A stretch of 64,000 nt of DNA from Dipylidium caninum (lineage: Eukaryota > Platyhelminthes > Cestoda > Cyclophyllidea > Dipylidiidae). The notes beneath the pieces are model-generated. The model was not told the origin of the DNA, made no database searches, and was given only the letters and a program-made list of their open reading frames with translations. The DNA lies in assembly GCA_017562135.1 (NCBI GenBank), contig QEYB01000509.1, positions 40,023 to 104,022 on the forward strand, given 5' to 3'. How positions within the stretch are numbered: the stretch's first letter is position 1; every line of letters starts with the position of its first letter. Shown here piece by piece: positions 11,867-25,458 of this stretch. Both the position numbers and the translations under genes were made by a program.

Positions 11867-14800
11867 TTCTTCCAACTCCCTCTCGAAATGGCGTCACCGA
11901 CGAGTGTAAACCTCGTTAATCTCGGTCAGGACACATCTGCCGCGCAGAGACGAAACACCTGCATAGGTACGGAGATCAGTTATTTAAACTGTGGAGGCGG
12001 AGGCTGTCTTTAAATGTGGGTCAGGAGTACAAACCTTGTGTTTATTTTTTTTTCCTGACTGACACAACTTGGCTGGTGGTCCCATGTTCGGGTGAATGAC
12101 GAACAGTCTTGCATTTTCTATTGTTTTACCTCCAGGCACTTAGTTGATACGAGATAAGACCATGTACTAATTTCAACACGCGAGTTTTACGCTTTCGCTG
12201 CCCTCGGAACGGTTATTCTCGACTTTGGAATCAATCGTCAATGCCTCCTGGTGGTTAGTGGAAGATAACAGGGCAAAAGTGTTGGACGTATCGGTAAAGT
12301 GGATGAGCAAGGAGGCATAAAGTTTTTCACGACCAGAACGGAAAAGGTTGACAAACGGGTGCAAAATGCACTTCGTCTTCGGGAAAATGAGTGAACAAAA
12401 TTTATAGCATGTCAGCAATTGGTAAATGAATGGGTTGGTTCCATAACCTCACGGGAGGCTTCGTTTTATCCTCCGAGTGCCTTTATCACCGATTGCAGTT
12501 AGAAAGATGTTGACATTAGCATCTGTTTTTTCATGCATTCTTGTGGACTACTTCTTTAATTACGCACACAACACTTAATTATAGGTGACCCTGTACGGGT
12601 CGGCAGAGGATTAAAACCAGGTAACTGAAGCGACTTGATATTCACTCTTCGACTGGACGTCGTCCAGCCTCTTTCGCTGCAAGCTTTGTGTCATTTGAGA
12701 TTGTTAAATTTAGGAAGAAAATGAGGATGTTTTAGAGCGCTAGCGTCAAAATTCTGGCATAGCTAATATAAGAAGCCTTTCCACCGGAATTAGCAAGACT
12801 ATCATCCATACAGGGGCTCCTCAAACTGATAAACAAGTCATTTGGCCCCGAAGCATGGGGAAGCATGGCGACTCAACCAGAGCAACGTGAAAAAACATCG
12901 CTCTGGTATTCCACTTATGCGGTGGCGAGTACGTTTCGTAACCGGAGTCGAAGTAAAGAGAAGTGGCGGATTAACTGATATTGGTAATATCAGCCTTAAA
13001 CTCTGCGGCATGTTTTAGAAATGGCGTTGTTTTCGGAATCAAAGGATAGTAGAGTTTAGAAGTTGGATGATCAGATCCGACGTAGTTGTTAAAAATCTCA
13101 TATAGACACGTTTCTGTCTACTGGGCATTAATTTCCGGTTTAGGCTCCCTTTTGCCCTTTCTACCTCCATTGAAAGGAAATAAGAAGTCGAGTGTTAAAC
13201 AACAGTACGGAGATGGTCGAAAATTCACCTTTGGTTTATATTGCAGTTTCCTCGCTCGGCATTCCTCCAGTTTAAAATGTATTAAGTTGAAACTAGTGCG
13301 CCTGTCAAGCAAGCTTCCTGTCATTTTCGCTTGAGACTATTGCTACGGAGAAGAACAGAGGTCTACCAGATTGAATAATTCCACTGACGTACCATTCACT
13401 TGGCTAATGGAAGCGTGAAATTCAATTGAAACCGACGGCTGCGAAAACAAAACACGGAAAGCTGCAGAATAATTTTCCTTCCTGCTCCAGCGTTATCTCT
13501 CCCTAAGTTTTAAGGGCTACGAACTGGCACATCGTGTTTGAGGATATTTTATGAGTCTCTGCTTAAAACGCCATTTATTTAGACGGAGCACATTTGAAAG
13601 TAAAGCTTGTGGTGTGGAATGTCGTCCATATATCGTTTTATTAAGCTTAGCGTAATTTATAGTTTAATTTCAAAGAAAATCACCCGTCTATCGCCATCGT
13701 ACGCTCTGATTGCATGGGAGAATTTATGTATACACTTGGGAATTTTTCAAAAATACCTATTTGGCATGCTGAATCAGACAATTGCCTCTACCTCCTTGTG
13801 ATAAAAGGACAACACACGTCTGGCTTTTCCCATTATTTATTTCATTTTTTCGGTTCCCTTATCCCGTCACTTCTGCCAATTCCATTTTGGCTCAATGTTA
13901 AAACTTCACCCCCCTTCCCTCCCGGAAGGAGTTTGGTCGAGGCTAGAACTCAGGTTACAACTTACTGGACAACGCCACCTAGAGAAAAGGAAGTGTCAAT
14001 GATTACAGATCTTCATGACACTCATATTTGACGTCGGACAGGAATGTTTCAGTATATAATGCTTGCATAAGTATGAAAAGGGGTCATGAACTATGGAAGT
14101 TCTTCGACAATGATACCACCATTTGAGCCTCCAAATTCCACCAAAATTTTCATAGCTGTCTATATGATTTTGTTTAATTAGGAAGAAGGTCAAGAATGTC
14201 CTTGCCCATCGGAGACTTCATACGTCTTCTTAAAACTATAACAAATGGGTAATTCAAGGGAAACTACAGGAACGTAAATGCTAGTTTTTTGATTGGTAAA
14301 ATACAATTTCGAATATACCCATCGCTGTCAGGAGAGGGTATCTCGCAATTTTTAGCATTTACCACCTCAAGACTGCTGAAAACGTCGACTTTGAGAAGTT
14401 GCCTGTAGTAGCTCGTTTCACCCTTAATTTAAGCACTTCGCTCCTCTTCACATCTACTTCAACAAAGAGAGTGCCGCGAATTACTCTGTTCTGGTGATGA
14501 CGGACTCACGGCCTTCAAAGTTCGCGATGAGGTGACTTACATTGCAAGTGGAGATGGGGTTTATGCAACTGGTTATAAGCGGATAAGACGTAGAAGAGGA
14601 GCGTGACATCAGGACTGGCGACTACTGAGGTAATTAATTGAGCGTGAGTCCCTTTGAGCCGGACCGAATGCCTCCTCCTTAAAAGGTTACTAATTTTGTT
14701 TATAAACATGCTAATCGGGTTGTCGGCCACTTGACTTCTGCGTTTCTGGGGCGAAAAGAAGCTGGCTTTCTTAACTTCCATAAAGAAGTACACTGAATGT

Positions 14801-17800
14801 CTGGTGAACGGATCCACTCCTTTATGTGATGAATTGGGAATTATAGAGTTAATAGCCGTTGCGAGGAGCTCCTCATTACCATACTCAGTCTTTTTGCCTT
14901 ATAATTACAATGGCCTATCAATAAAGAACACTAGTAGTTGCAAATTTTGGGACAACCTCAGCTCACAATGGTAGTTTAGTTTTAATAAGTTCTACTTTGA
15001 GTAAATCGGGAAAGTTCCACAATCCGTAGTTTTGGGTGCCTTATCTAAAAGACATCGACGACGCAAATGCATGCTTTCAGAGTTCGACAAGATCATCGCA
15101 AATCCAATCCGGCTAAAAGTTCTACTAAGGGGAGAATTCAAGCTAAAAGGGAAGGCGACATATCATTTAAGCGTATTTACCCGCCTGTAGGTGTCTCGCT
15201 ACCTGCCACTCTTGGAGAGCTGTCACGACTAGCCAGTCAGGAAGGCATTTTAATAATGTCAACTGAGAGATGGACTTCTGACGCAGCACTTATGGCTCAC
15301 GCGTATGTACACTTGCCCGAATAGTCGGAGTTCGAATGCATTTTAAGCTACCTTTCTTATCCCCGCTACTGGACACCAGAGGCGGGTGTATAAACTACTT
15401 GGGTATGTTAGAAACTCACGCACCAATTATGCCTCGAGGCAGAAAGTTGTCTTAACCGTGATTGCTAGCGGCCTCAGGACAAATAGAAGGGAACCGGGTT
15501 ACAAAAGCTTTATTGTTAAATTGAGAAGAAACTGACTTCCTTTCTACAAGGGATTTGTTTGGATTAAGGCGGTAATTCAAAGTGAAAGAGCTTGAGCAGT
15601 TAACTGTACCACTTGACCAAACTGTATCCCGAAAGAAATGCCTTTGAGTTAATAAATTTTATCCTTGTGAAGAATATATAAAGCGTCATGTCCGTTAACT
15701 TCATTTATACTTATTTCCTTAAAGGCATCCTTTATTGCTCAAAATTTAATCTTAAAGGTGGAGAACTGGTTGGTCTCCTCACACAAATGTTGGATTACCT
15801 TAATGACGGTCGTAGAATTTTCGCCATTCACGTACGCCCAATCTTTCTTCGCCCCAGTGGTGCTCTTTCTCCGACAGCCTATTGAGGCATGAGGCACAGA
15901 CGCACACGTGGTAAACATGTGTCATTGGCAGCGATTTCGTAAGTTGGCACCCTCAAATGGGGAGACAAATATGTCGACGTCAGTGAAATCCTATCCATGT
16001 TCCGTAAGTCATTTGAAAGCGGGAGACGGACTTCATCCAGGACTTCAACCACCCTATCCGGTTGCCGTCTTAATTCAGGATTAGAGGATATCTTTTATCC
16101 TAGTAGTGGCAAAGATTTCAAACTTGATTTTAAACTTTTTATTCTACTTATTTCCGTACCCACGCACACGCACATATAGGAAAGCCACGAGTCCTTTTAC
16201 CTTGGCAGCGGTAGCCTAGGTCGTACTGAACCTCCAGCTCTGTTGCAGCCATTTTATTCCAGTCTGGTTGATGATTTTTACAAGGTGGATGGGGTGAAGT
16301 ATTTTTTATTAACTACCTGATAAATGAATCGTATTTTCTTGTTCCTGTCAAGGAACTTCTTAACATCTATACAATTTATAATGCCATGCTTTAGAGGTTA
16401 TACGGCATGGCTTACTCCTGAGGTTACTAAAAAAATGCTCCAATTTTTCATTAAATGCGTATGATTTCAGTCATTAAGCTCGAAACCTTACAGCATATGG
16501 CTGCCAAGACTGTTGCCTCTCCTATTCACTTTTTTCATTCAAGCACTTCTAATGACCGAATAGTTTCGATGGGTTGGAGTGCCGTATTTCCATTTCTCTT
16601 CAATCCTCATCACAAGGCTGTAGTTGAACGCAAATTAGGCGAACTTCATATTCTGTCGACACCCTCAATTGTGTTTAGACAGGTGTAACTGTACTTTACG
16701 CGAAATAGGTAAAGCGATTTTTAGTTCTAAGGTAAGGCGATAATTAACTTCAACCTTTCATCCTTAAATTTCGGCCATTATGTAGTTGCGGAGGCTCGAA
16801 AAGGAACTATTTTTGAAGGGGCCTGTTGATATCGAGTAAGAAAGACCCGCTGAAGTGAGAGCAAAGCGGAAGGTAAGTCAACAGATTAGCCGCGGGGAAA
16901 TTCCGAAAAGCAATGGAATTTGTGGCAAACGCTAGAGTCTACACCAAATTTGCCGCGAAAAGCAAACGACATTTCGGTTTTGGAACATCTCTTCGCTTAT
17001 TAGATGGAGGCTGCGTGTCTGTGTATTTATGCAGCCGAAGAGGATGTCCAGAACATATGAACCTAAGCAATCGCAAATGAGAAATAATCAAGTTTCGGTG
17101 TTCCCACCAGAAAACCATATTGGAACCTTACAGCCATGCACAGTGAGTGGATGCGCTTCGGCAGCGCTACCGTGCGTGGAGGGTATGGTGGAATGACTGA
17201 CTTAAACCAGACTTGTGGTGGGTCTGCACGGGTGAGAATGCACTCGATTACACCCGAGCCCAGTGACTAACACTGATGCGGCAAATTATACAAACTTCTG
17301 TCACACTTTTACCCACAATACGGCCAGTCCTTTTCGTCCCATGACAGCCGTGAACCGGGTGAGGGTTCTTGACGCATGCCAACTAGTAGACGGGTCTGAG
17401 CGTATATTTAGGTATATTATAGCTTTGAACGAGGCTTATATTACGATTTGGGACAGAATTTATGCCGATGAGACAAATTTTCTTTTCTGATTGAACACTG
17501 AGCTCTGGAGACAAGAGAAAGGGAAGCTTGACGGGAAAAAGCCATAAAGATAGACATTGGGTAAAAGGAGGCCTTGAAGACTCGACCAATAGGTTTCTTT
17601 TGAAATCCTGGAACACAACAAGCACAACTGAGGATGGTACCAGAAGCAAGGCTTGTGAGATCCAAGGGTAAGACGACCACTGGAATGTATCACTCGCTCC
17701 ATTATGCTATCCGATGTGTTTGGGCAAAACGACCTCGGTGCCGGCAACGATGGAGAAGGCCATTCCCAATGGCGTGAAATTTTTTTAAATTTTCTTCTTC

Positions 17801-18424
17801 AGGTCCTTTAGTCGATATCTTAACACAAAAACTGTCCTCAGACTGTTGAAGCTAGGAACAACCATACCCTTCAGATAACACACCATCTTCCAAGGCTTTC
17901 CACTAGCTCACAATGTAAAATCTTCCCTAAGTGATCCTCCAGAACATCTTGAAAATTGGTCTTCACTACGTTAAAATTCTTATCACTCCATGGCAACACT
18001 TAGAAGAAGCAATATTTTATAATTTAAATGCTGAAATGCTAAGATTTTCCCAAAGACATTTTGTAAGAATATCTGTGGAGAAATTTAGGGCTTTTACTTA
18101 TTCTTAAGGCAAGAAATAATTCAAATTGAAGACGATCACTAATTTTAGGCTCTAATATCATAGGAGAAGTACAGACACTAGTCGATTGTACCCGAAGGTG
18201 GCTTGAATGAGTGAATGTAACCAGAGAAATTTTCGAAAATGGCATCTTGCGTTTGCATCAAATACCAGGACCCGAGGCAGATAGCCACTGACACTCCTGT
18301 TCGATGACCACATAAAAAAGAGACGTCTGCAACACTGGAGAAATGACATAGCTTTCTCACCCGAAAGCGTAAAGTTTCCTTGCCCGGTCTTTTTTATCTT
18401 GGCTCGCCTGCCCTATGCAGGGAC

Positions 18425-18451
18425 GAGGGAAGGAGGGAAGGAGGGAAGGGG
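18425..18451 (+). repeat. GAGGGAAG tandem repeat with G-quadruplex pattern
   Basis: Three copies of an 8-base purine unit. The G runs at 18427-18429, 18435-18437, 18443-18445 and 18448-18451 are separated by 5, 5 and 2 bases, which satisfies the usual four-run, loop 1-7 rule for an intramolecular G-quadruplex. Confidence 0.8.
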
Positions 18452-21400
18452 ATAAACTGCGTCTCCCGATGACTCACTCAGACTTGTCACCCGGGATAAC
18501 GCGTTTATTAGCATGCAATGATAAAAGATGTCATGCATTTAATGCGGTCCCCTAGGCGAATTATGCAAATATATGCGTATATGCAAGGTAATCTCACCCC
18601 AGAGATAATAACACTCATAAGAGGGGTCCCCTGCTGTGTTAGTCAGAGCGTCGATACAAAGGTAACTCCACAACTAAGTAGAGGTTGTTACTTATTCTGA
18701 TCACTTTGTAAGAAGAGGATTGGAACGGAGGGGCGCGATAAATGGACGACGTCTGTCTCCGTCTGCACAACATTTCCGAATTTGTTCAAGGACTATCGCC
18801 TGTATGATAAGAAGAAAGTTAATGAGTCACCTTCATAAAAACAAGGAGTTATTTAGCCATACTCAGTTGTTTTTTTTTTACGAAACTATGTAATATAAAT
18901 CACATAGAGAACTGGGAGCTGTTAGTTTGACAGGAGGACCGACTTCTCCGCCACCCTGAAGTTTAACATTTGTTGACGTTTACACGAAGCCGGGAGTTCA
19001 ACAACCAATTACTCGGCTCTTATGCTCATGGATAGTCGGAGTGAAATGTCCTTTCAACATTGGTTGACAATTAACAAGCAATTCAATTTGGGGAGATCTG
19101 GATGCCGCTGAACTGTTGTTGTAGTCGAGCGCACCTAGAGGTGAGATTCTGCATGACAACATCGTTTAAATTCTGTTTAATTCTGCTGTTCGGAATTGCT
19201 AAAACTTGGTCACTGGGTCAAAATTTCTGAGTTCCAGATATGGAATCGCTGAATTCATAACCAACGGGGGTTTTGCGTTTCCGCTGACCTTAAACGTATT
19301 CACGTAGTCACCTTATTAGTCAACGTGTCAGGTTTGGCGAGACAGACTTTTGACGCATACGGAGTCACCGACTTTAGTGAGTTTTACGAGTTTGTTCTTG
19401 AAAAACAAACAGAAGGTCCGACTTCGTTGAACCTAATTTGACCTCTCTTTTGAATCCTACTGATGGCAGCTGCGGAGATTACTCGGTCGCATTTAGGCTA
19501 TGTTGAATAGAAGCTTTCTTATTTTCCATGAGGAAACCTTTGAGGAGTTAAGTGGCTCTCAAATGGCGTCGAATCAGAATATTTTGAAGTTTGTTCTGGA
19601 AGTCATACTCTTTTGTTCCTGACCACTCCAGTTAACCAACTGATTAGTAATAGAGAAATTGATGATGGAGTTTAGCTGTTTGTCCTTACTCAAAGGTCTC
19701 AGATGGTAGTATACGATCGTCCACGAAAGGGTCCGACAGCTTCACCTTTAAGGCGTATTATAACTTATTCAGTCCGTCATGAATGAGGAACGAATTTCGC
19801 TGTCATTGGTATACTCTAACCACAGTAAGCCGTAAATTAAAAGCCAACGTAAGGGCTGAAAAGCCTCCTTACCGTGCTAGAACTCTTACAACCTCATTCA
19901 AATAATAAGGAACCAAATCAACATAAGGCACGAGAAGACGATTCACCCAGTTGTGTTTTCTCCACTTGTTTAAGTCATCGTTCAGAAAGGTGGAACGAAG
20001 ACACACATTGAGCTAAATTTGACGAAAATTTCGAGAATAGGTAATCTGTTACCAATACACTGTTCCTCTGAATTAATCTCAAAAAGCCACTATTGGGGCG
20101 AACTACTCAAAACCCATGAAATTACTTACATGCCAACATTTTGATGTTGTGGCAGAAAAATGAGCGCAATTTGATAAGTTAGAGCCTCCGCCAAAAGGGG
20201 GGGAGCGTGAAAGTAATTTGGAAAAGGATAGAAGTTAAGGAAAATGTGAATAACGGAGACTTCGACAGTATACCGATGGAAAAGGGAAACGTATAGACTC
20301 TGTCTACAATTTTAAAATAAACTCATCGATGCCGAGAAACCATCAAATCAAAGTCCGTGGAACTTCTTATCCCAAAGGTTTGACGTTCACTGAATGTCAG
20401 GGTGTTTAGCGAATAATACCGTGGCTGATGTCATCAGCGGCTTCTTTTATGAGACAACCAAGGGAGTTGTTTACGAAATTTCTGTCCATTATTATAATGA
20501 TGCCATAGAAGATGACACTCTATAACGGACAATTCATAAATCATTTAATCTCTTTATCAACACCTTTATATAAAAAGTTATTAAGTACTTTTGTTTGCTT
20601 TCTTCAAACTGCCAGATGCACAGTGAGGTGAACTATTCGATCAGCTCCAACTATCTGTCCCCGGTTCCAAGCACATTTTTATTTTTATTTTTCGATTGAC
20701 CAGCCTTTTTCAACCTCGTAATGAGACGTTTCTCCTGGAAAATTATATCTCGGCAGAGTGTGTGCGATGTGTAAGCTTCTTATGTATACCTGTAGACTTA
20801 TAAACTTAATTTTTTCTTTAACGCAGACTATTGGAGCTCTGCGAATAATAGTGGCCACCTCAGAAGAGTTGGAATTCGTTCACGATGAAAAGAAGAGGAA
20901 AGAAAGTCCCTCTGAATTTACTCTTTCTATAAAATTTTATTTGGTAAAGTTAAATGGTATTCTTACCAAAAGTCTTAAAACCCCCCCATTAGCGGAGTCG
21001 TCGTGTGGAAATCCGATGGTAGACTCGAGAAACTTGCATCATTCATTGCAGTTAATCACAGTGAAAAATCATGTTTCTGACGTGTTCCACTTACTCATGA
21101 GTGCTCTTTAAGCAGCTGCCGTTGCAGAACCGAACAGCCCACTAGAAAGAGTCCTGAATCACCCGACTTCGGCTTCAGAATACATTAATCACTCATTCTA
21201 GCGTCGGTTGATGCAGCAAGGCAGCAAAAGTTGGTTGCCGTGTGTCCTCTGCCCTCCGCAAGATCTCGCGCCATTTGCAAACGGAATCGTGGAGCCCGGC
21301 CCCTCAAGCCCGGCTGAGTTTTATGAGGTCATTCGTCGAGAAGCGCCATTATGGCTGGCCTCGGCAACCAGACCCCCGAAATCTCGAGGCTCTGGTGCCA

Positions 21401-24400
21401 AGGAAAAACTTTCTTGTCCATTTAAGAAGGTCCATTAGTCCTCACCTTGCCTCGTTGGTTGGTGAAATGCACAACAGACAGAAACGGTTATGCGCATGGA
21501 ATTAGGTTACCGGAGCCGGTGTCTACATAATATCGTCATCTACGAACATTTTGGTTTGCGGGTCGAGGTGGCATAAAATAGCATATACACTGTCAGTTTC
21601 TGCTATATTTTCATTATGTACGACGTATTCAATCCAACAGAATGATGATTTGAGGGTTATTCCAAACATTTCGCAATCAATCACCCCATTTTAACGTCAT
21701 TTTAAATGAGTCAGGACAAATAATTAATAATTCCCAAAGTCTCATTAAATAATGCACTTGGCCAGAAGTACAGCTTCTCTTCTGGCTAGCACAGATGATG
21801 AAATAAAATTAATAACGCGCGGATCACAGATTATACTCGGGGATGTTTCCATCGACTTGGCTCTGCCAACTCAAATGTGCTTGTATAAATCATCGCGCAT
21901 TGAAGACATCGAGGCCACACTCTATCCCACTTAGCAGACAAAATCTGTCAAATTGTGTTGTTAAACAGACTTCTTTTTAAAAGGAGTGATCGTGCGGCAA
22001 ACACTTTCCCCGGTAACCATGCAAGTAAAAGCCAATGGAAAAAAAGTTTGGATTAAATGTTATGTTCTTTAGAGGAAATATAAAGGCATATCGATGGAAA
22101 GTGTCTCTTTTCACTGGGAAATTATACAGCATTCACCTCGTAAAGGGCAGGCAATGAACGCTGAGCGAAGATTGGTCCATTTGCCTGGACATCCTTTGCC
22201 AGGGAATATGTCCATCAGAGGGAGTTTTCTCATGCGTGATACATTGGGAATTAATGTTTGAGATGGACGTCCACGTAACAGCCCTTCAGTTTGAGGCGTG
22301 GCGGAGGCAATTCCTCCTCGTCATTGAAGCATAGACATGGGTTAGATTGTTGTGGTGGGCAGTAGTCAGGAGGTGGGCGAGGTGCGAATTATTGCTCCTT
22401 CCAAATCAATTTTTTCGACTGGGAAGGTGTCGAATAATCAGTCGTTTTAATTCGTAACGTCAACTACAGCAGTTCACAGGTCGTTGGAGTGCTTTATTTC
22501 ATTTTCTGTGGTGGCGAATAGTTCTAGAAACTTGGACTAGCCCGAAGGTGCCTTTCAGTCAGCGACGGCAACATAGACGAAATGAGAGTGCTAGAGATAA
22601 AATAATGTGAAAGAAACTACATGACATATTATATAGGATCATTCATTGCAGATCTCTGACCACTTCACCTGATCCCTTCTATGTTTCCATACTCTTATCT
22701 TTCGATACTTAGCAAAGTCTGAGGACGCTTTAGACCCATAATATCCACCGTCGTGCCCTGCTATGCCTTGAAGTGGGCACGACTAAGCATTCCTAGGTTC
22801 CTATGGTGTTAACTTGAGCTCGGAGAAAAGTAGCAGTTTCTACCAAGTCATACTAGCGAAGTAATGGCCACAAACCTGAGTGAGGCGCCAGGCTTACAGG
22901 CCAAAGTTTTAGAGTCTATGAAAACTCACTGTAACGTTTTTCCTTATTACTACGCACACATCAACTCTAGTTTTTTTAGGAAATTTTATCAGTGAATGTA
23001 TGAATAAGGCTGAGGCCAAAAATGGATTCTGGTTAACGCCAAGGGTCGCCAAATCATCACCACCTTAAGTATCAAAAATAATCAAGCATTTTTCCAACGC
23101 TGACCAGAGCATTGAGATAGCAGGGGGTTATGTGTACGTCTAAAACCAAATCTGCACGAGATTGACTCGGCAGTCTCAAAAATGTTGGTGGGAGCTCGAA
23201 AGAGTTTGGCTACAAGACAGACTAGCGCATTTAAGCCATTATCCCACGAGTTATGTATCACGTAACACCCACTCGGCACAAAAGATCCAGAACCTTTTCT
23301 TTCAGAAGTAGGGTTTTGAAGGCAATGAGCACTAGTCACAAATGGTCTACGACTTGTCTTGACTGAGGCCATTTGCTCGGTTTATTTAAGATCAGGAGAC
23401 ATCAGGTTAAGGCACAGAAGTTTGCGCAATTGATTAAAAATTAAAAATGTCTCAATAGAAAAAATTTGACGCTCAGATAATTATTAACCTCTTTTGTTGG
23501 GAAAACCGTAAAAGTGGTGTGAAACCCAATGACTTGACATGATTATCCAAATTCTCATTACGAAGATTTCGTTTACGTTTTGCAAAGGGTGAACAAAAAA
23601 TAGATGTACAGCCTTTGTCTTTTAGAGGTTGAGGGAGGAAAAAGGGGTTCATTGCCTCAACAGGCATAAGGTTCTGATTCCTTCGGGGTCATTCCCTCAG
23701 CCACGAATAAAACTCTCAGTAAACATTCGATTTTACAAAATTTATGGCCTCATTTGATGTATTTTATAATACAAGGTAAAATGAGCATAACAAGACTCAT
23801 ATCAAAAGGTTTAAGGGGCAATTTGAGGAGTAAAAAAGAAAGCCACCTGAGTAGGGAAGTGATGAGATCATTTCAGCACGATATAGAAGCACTGTTCGCC
23901 TACATTCGGGCATATTTTTTCGAAATAGAGATTTAGTACAATAATTTGTACTTAATGTGACACTACTTTACCTTAACTTAATGGCATGAGATATAAAAGC
24001 AACCAATCCTTCGTATAACTAAGTAAGCCAGTAGAAGGGAAGAGCGTCGAAGTAGAGTCAAGGAAGTGTACATGTATTATAGTTCCTCTTTTATCTAAAT
24101 TAAAGGGGGAGCGGAAGTGTGTGGCTGTAATTTACTCTAACTAATAGACTCGAGAGTCGTGGGGAAAACTGGGCAAAAGCAAGGCTGCCTAATGAATTGC
24201 CAAATTTTTGGTCGGCTATGAAGAATGAAAAGTGAAGAGATCGTAAGGGCCTGAGGCTCGAGAACATCCACGCGCCGATATCAGCTTCGAGTGTAACTAT
24301 TCAGGACCTGTTTGGCATATCTGCGTGAGGGCACCCACGTAAGGCCATTAATGCTTCATGACTTAGACATAAACACTTAATTACGGAACTACTGGCATTC

Positions 24401-25407
24401 CAAGGAATTGCGCAACTGTTAGTGAAGGGAGAAAATTATAGAATACACATCCTCTGCGGCAAGTAAAGGACCACCCCGTCGCAATGTATAGGCTGATATC
24501 GGCTGCCCCTACTCTTCATTTAGCTGAGTATTTAGGAAAAGGCTTTATCTCACACTAGGTTTGGTACGTGAAAGTGGGAGAATGATCGCCCTAGTCCATC
24601 TCTGTCGTGGTTAGCGTATCAAAAAACGAATAGGGAAAATTTGGTACAGTAGGAGGAGTATCAGGTAACTAGGGTACGAGCTCAAAGCTTGCAAACTTTC
24701 CCAAGAAGTTGATACGACGAAAAAGAGCCCGGAGTAAAAGCGAACTACAGACCACGGCGAAAAGCAGGTTAGTTCGCGCAGAACCAAGAAGTCTTGACAA
24801 GCCCGCCTATGATGTGCACTAATGTCCACCAATCGACCACAGCACACTCAGCAAACCAGGTCAAATGTTATTTTTTACACTACCAAAATCATTAACACGG
24901 ATGTAAAAGTATAGAAGAGGTGTTTCCGACTGAACATGCCCCAGCCCTAAATGCAGGCATTATCACACGACCCCAATACACAGTGGTGTTCACTTCAATT
25001 CTACTGACAATATCAAAGTAGACTGGCGCAAACGATCACGATGCATTCATATGTAGCAATGACTTAGATGATTGAAAATCAAAGCTTTACCTCATAAATG
25101 CGAACAGCCACCTAAAAAACTGCTTTAGTCGTAACCATCAAAAGGCCAAACAAATTCCAAAGCTGACAGTACTTATAATTGACCAAAACTGTTCCCTACA
25201 TCCAGACAGAATACAAACACTACCAAGGATGCAAAGGAGCAATTGGATCATTAGATAAAGACGAGGAAAAGGGGCTACGAGGGCGCAATACAATGAGAAA
25301 GGCTGGTGAATTGGCGGTTTTGACATCAAATAAAACATAGTATTTTCATTTGTGTATTCACTCGAATGAAAGACAGAATAGAGAAGGCGAGGAACGGTTG
25401 CACAGCC

Positions 25408-25458
25408 TCATTTAATTTCTGATTGAGTAACCCCTGAACTAACACTCTTCCGCTTCAG
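25408..25458 (-). CDS. HBS1L: HBS1 terminal 51-base exon
   Basis: Inferred from a strong GTAAGT donor after codon 787 (bases 25776-25781) and a TTTCAG acceptor, both in phase 0. It encodes [16 protein letters not shown] and a stop. If the donor were not used, the frame would instead add VSIVII and stop at 25761. The spliced form is preferred because the donor is near consensus, but the tail is not conserved enough to settle it. Confidence 0.6.
   Translation of the reverse strand: MKRKSVSSGVTQSEIK

Larger units (their letters stand above)
10700..25400. other. About 15 kb with no supportable gene
   Basis: Only short ORFs occur on both strands, with no conserved motif and no chain of phase-matched exons. 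The most GC-rich open patch is 21208-21505, which is open in two frames at once and not recognised. Another patch at 20827-21111 follows a plausible acceptor but shows no known domain. The block could be intergenic, or could hold long introns or noncoding RNA that cannot be seen from sequence alone. Confidence 0.5.

Noticed and set aside
13714..14031. 105-codon plus ORF with a hydrophobic start
   Set aside because: No recognised domain or neighbouring exon. The hydrophobic text comes from T-rich DNA.
15325..15340. GTTCGAATGC, similar to a tRNA B box
   Set aside because: No A box or cloverleaf could be formed upstream.
17383..17747. Three overlapping minus-strand ORFs
   Set aside because: Different frames of one GC-neutral stretch, with no conserved pattern in any of them.
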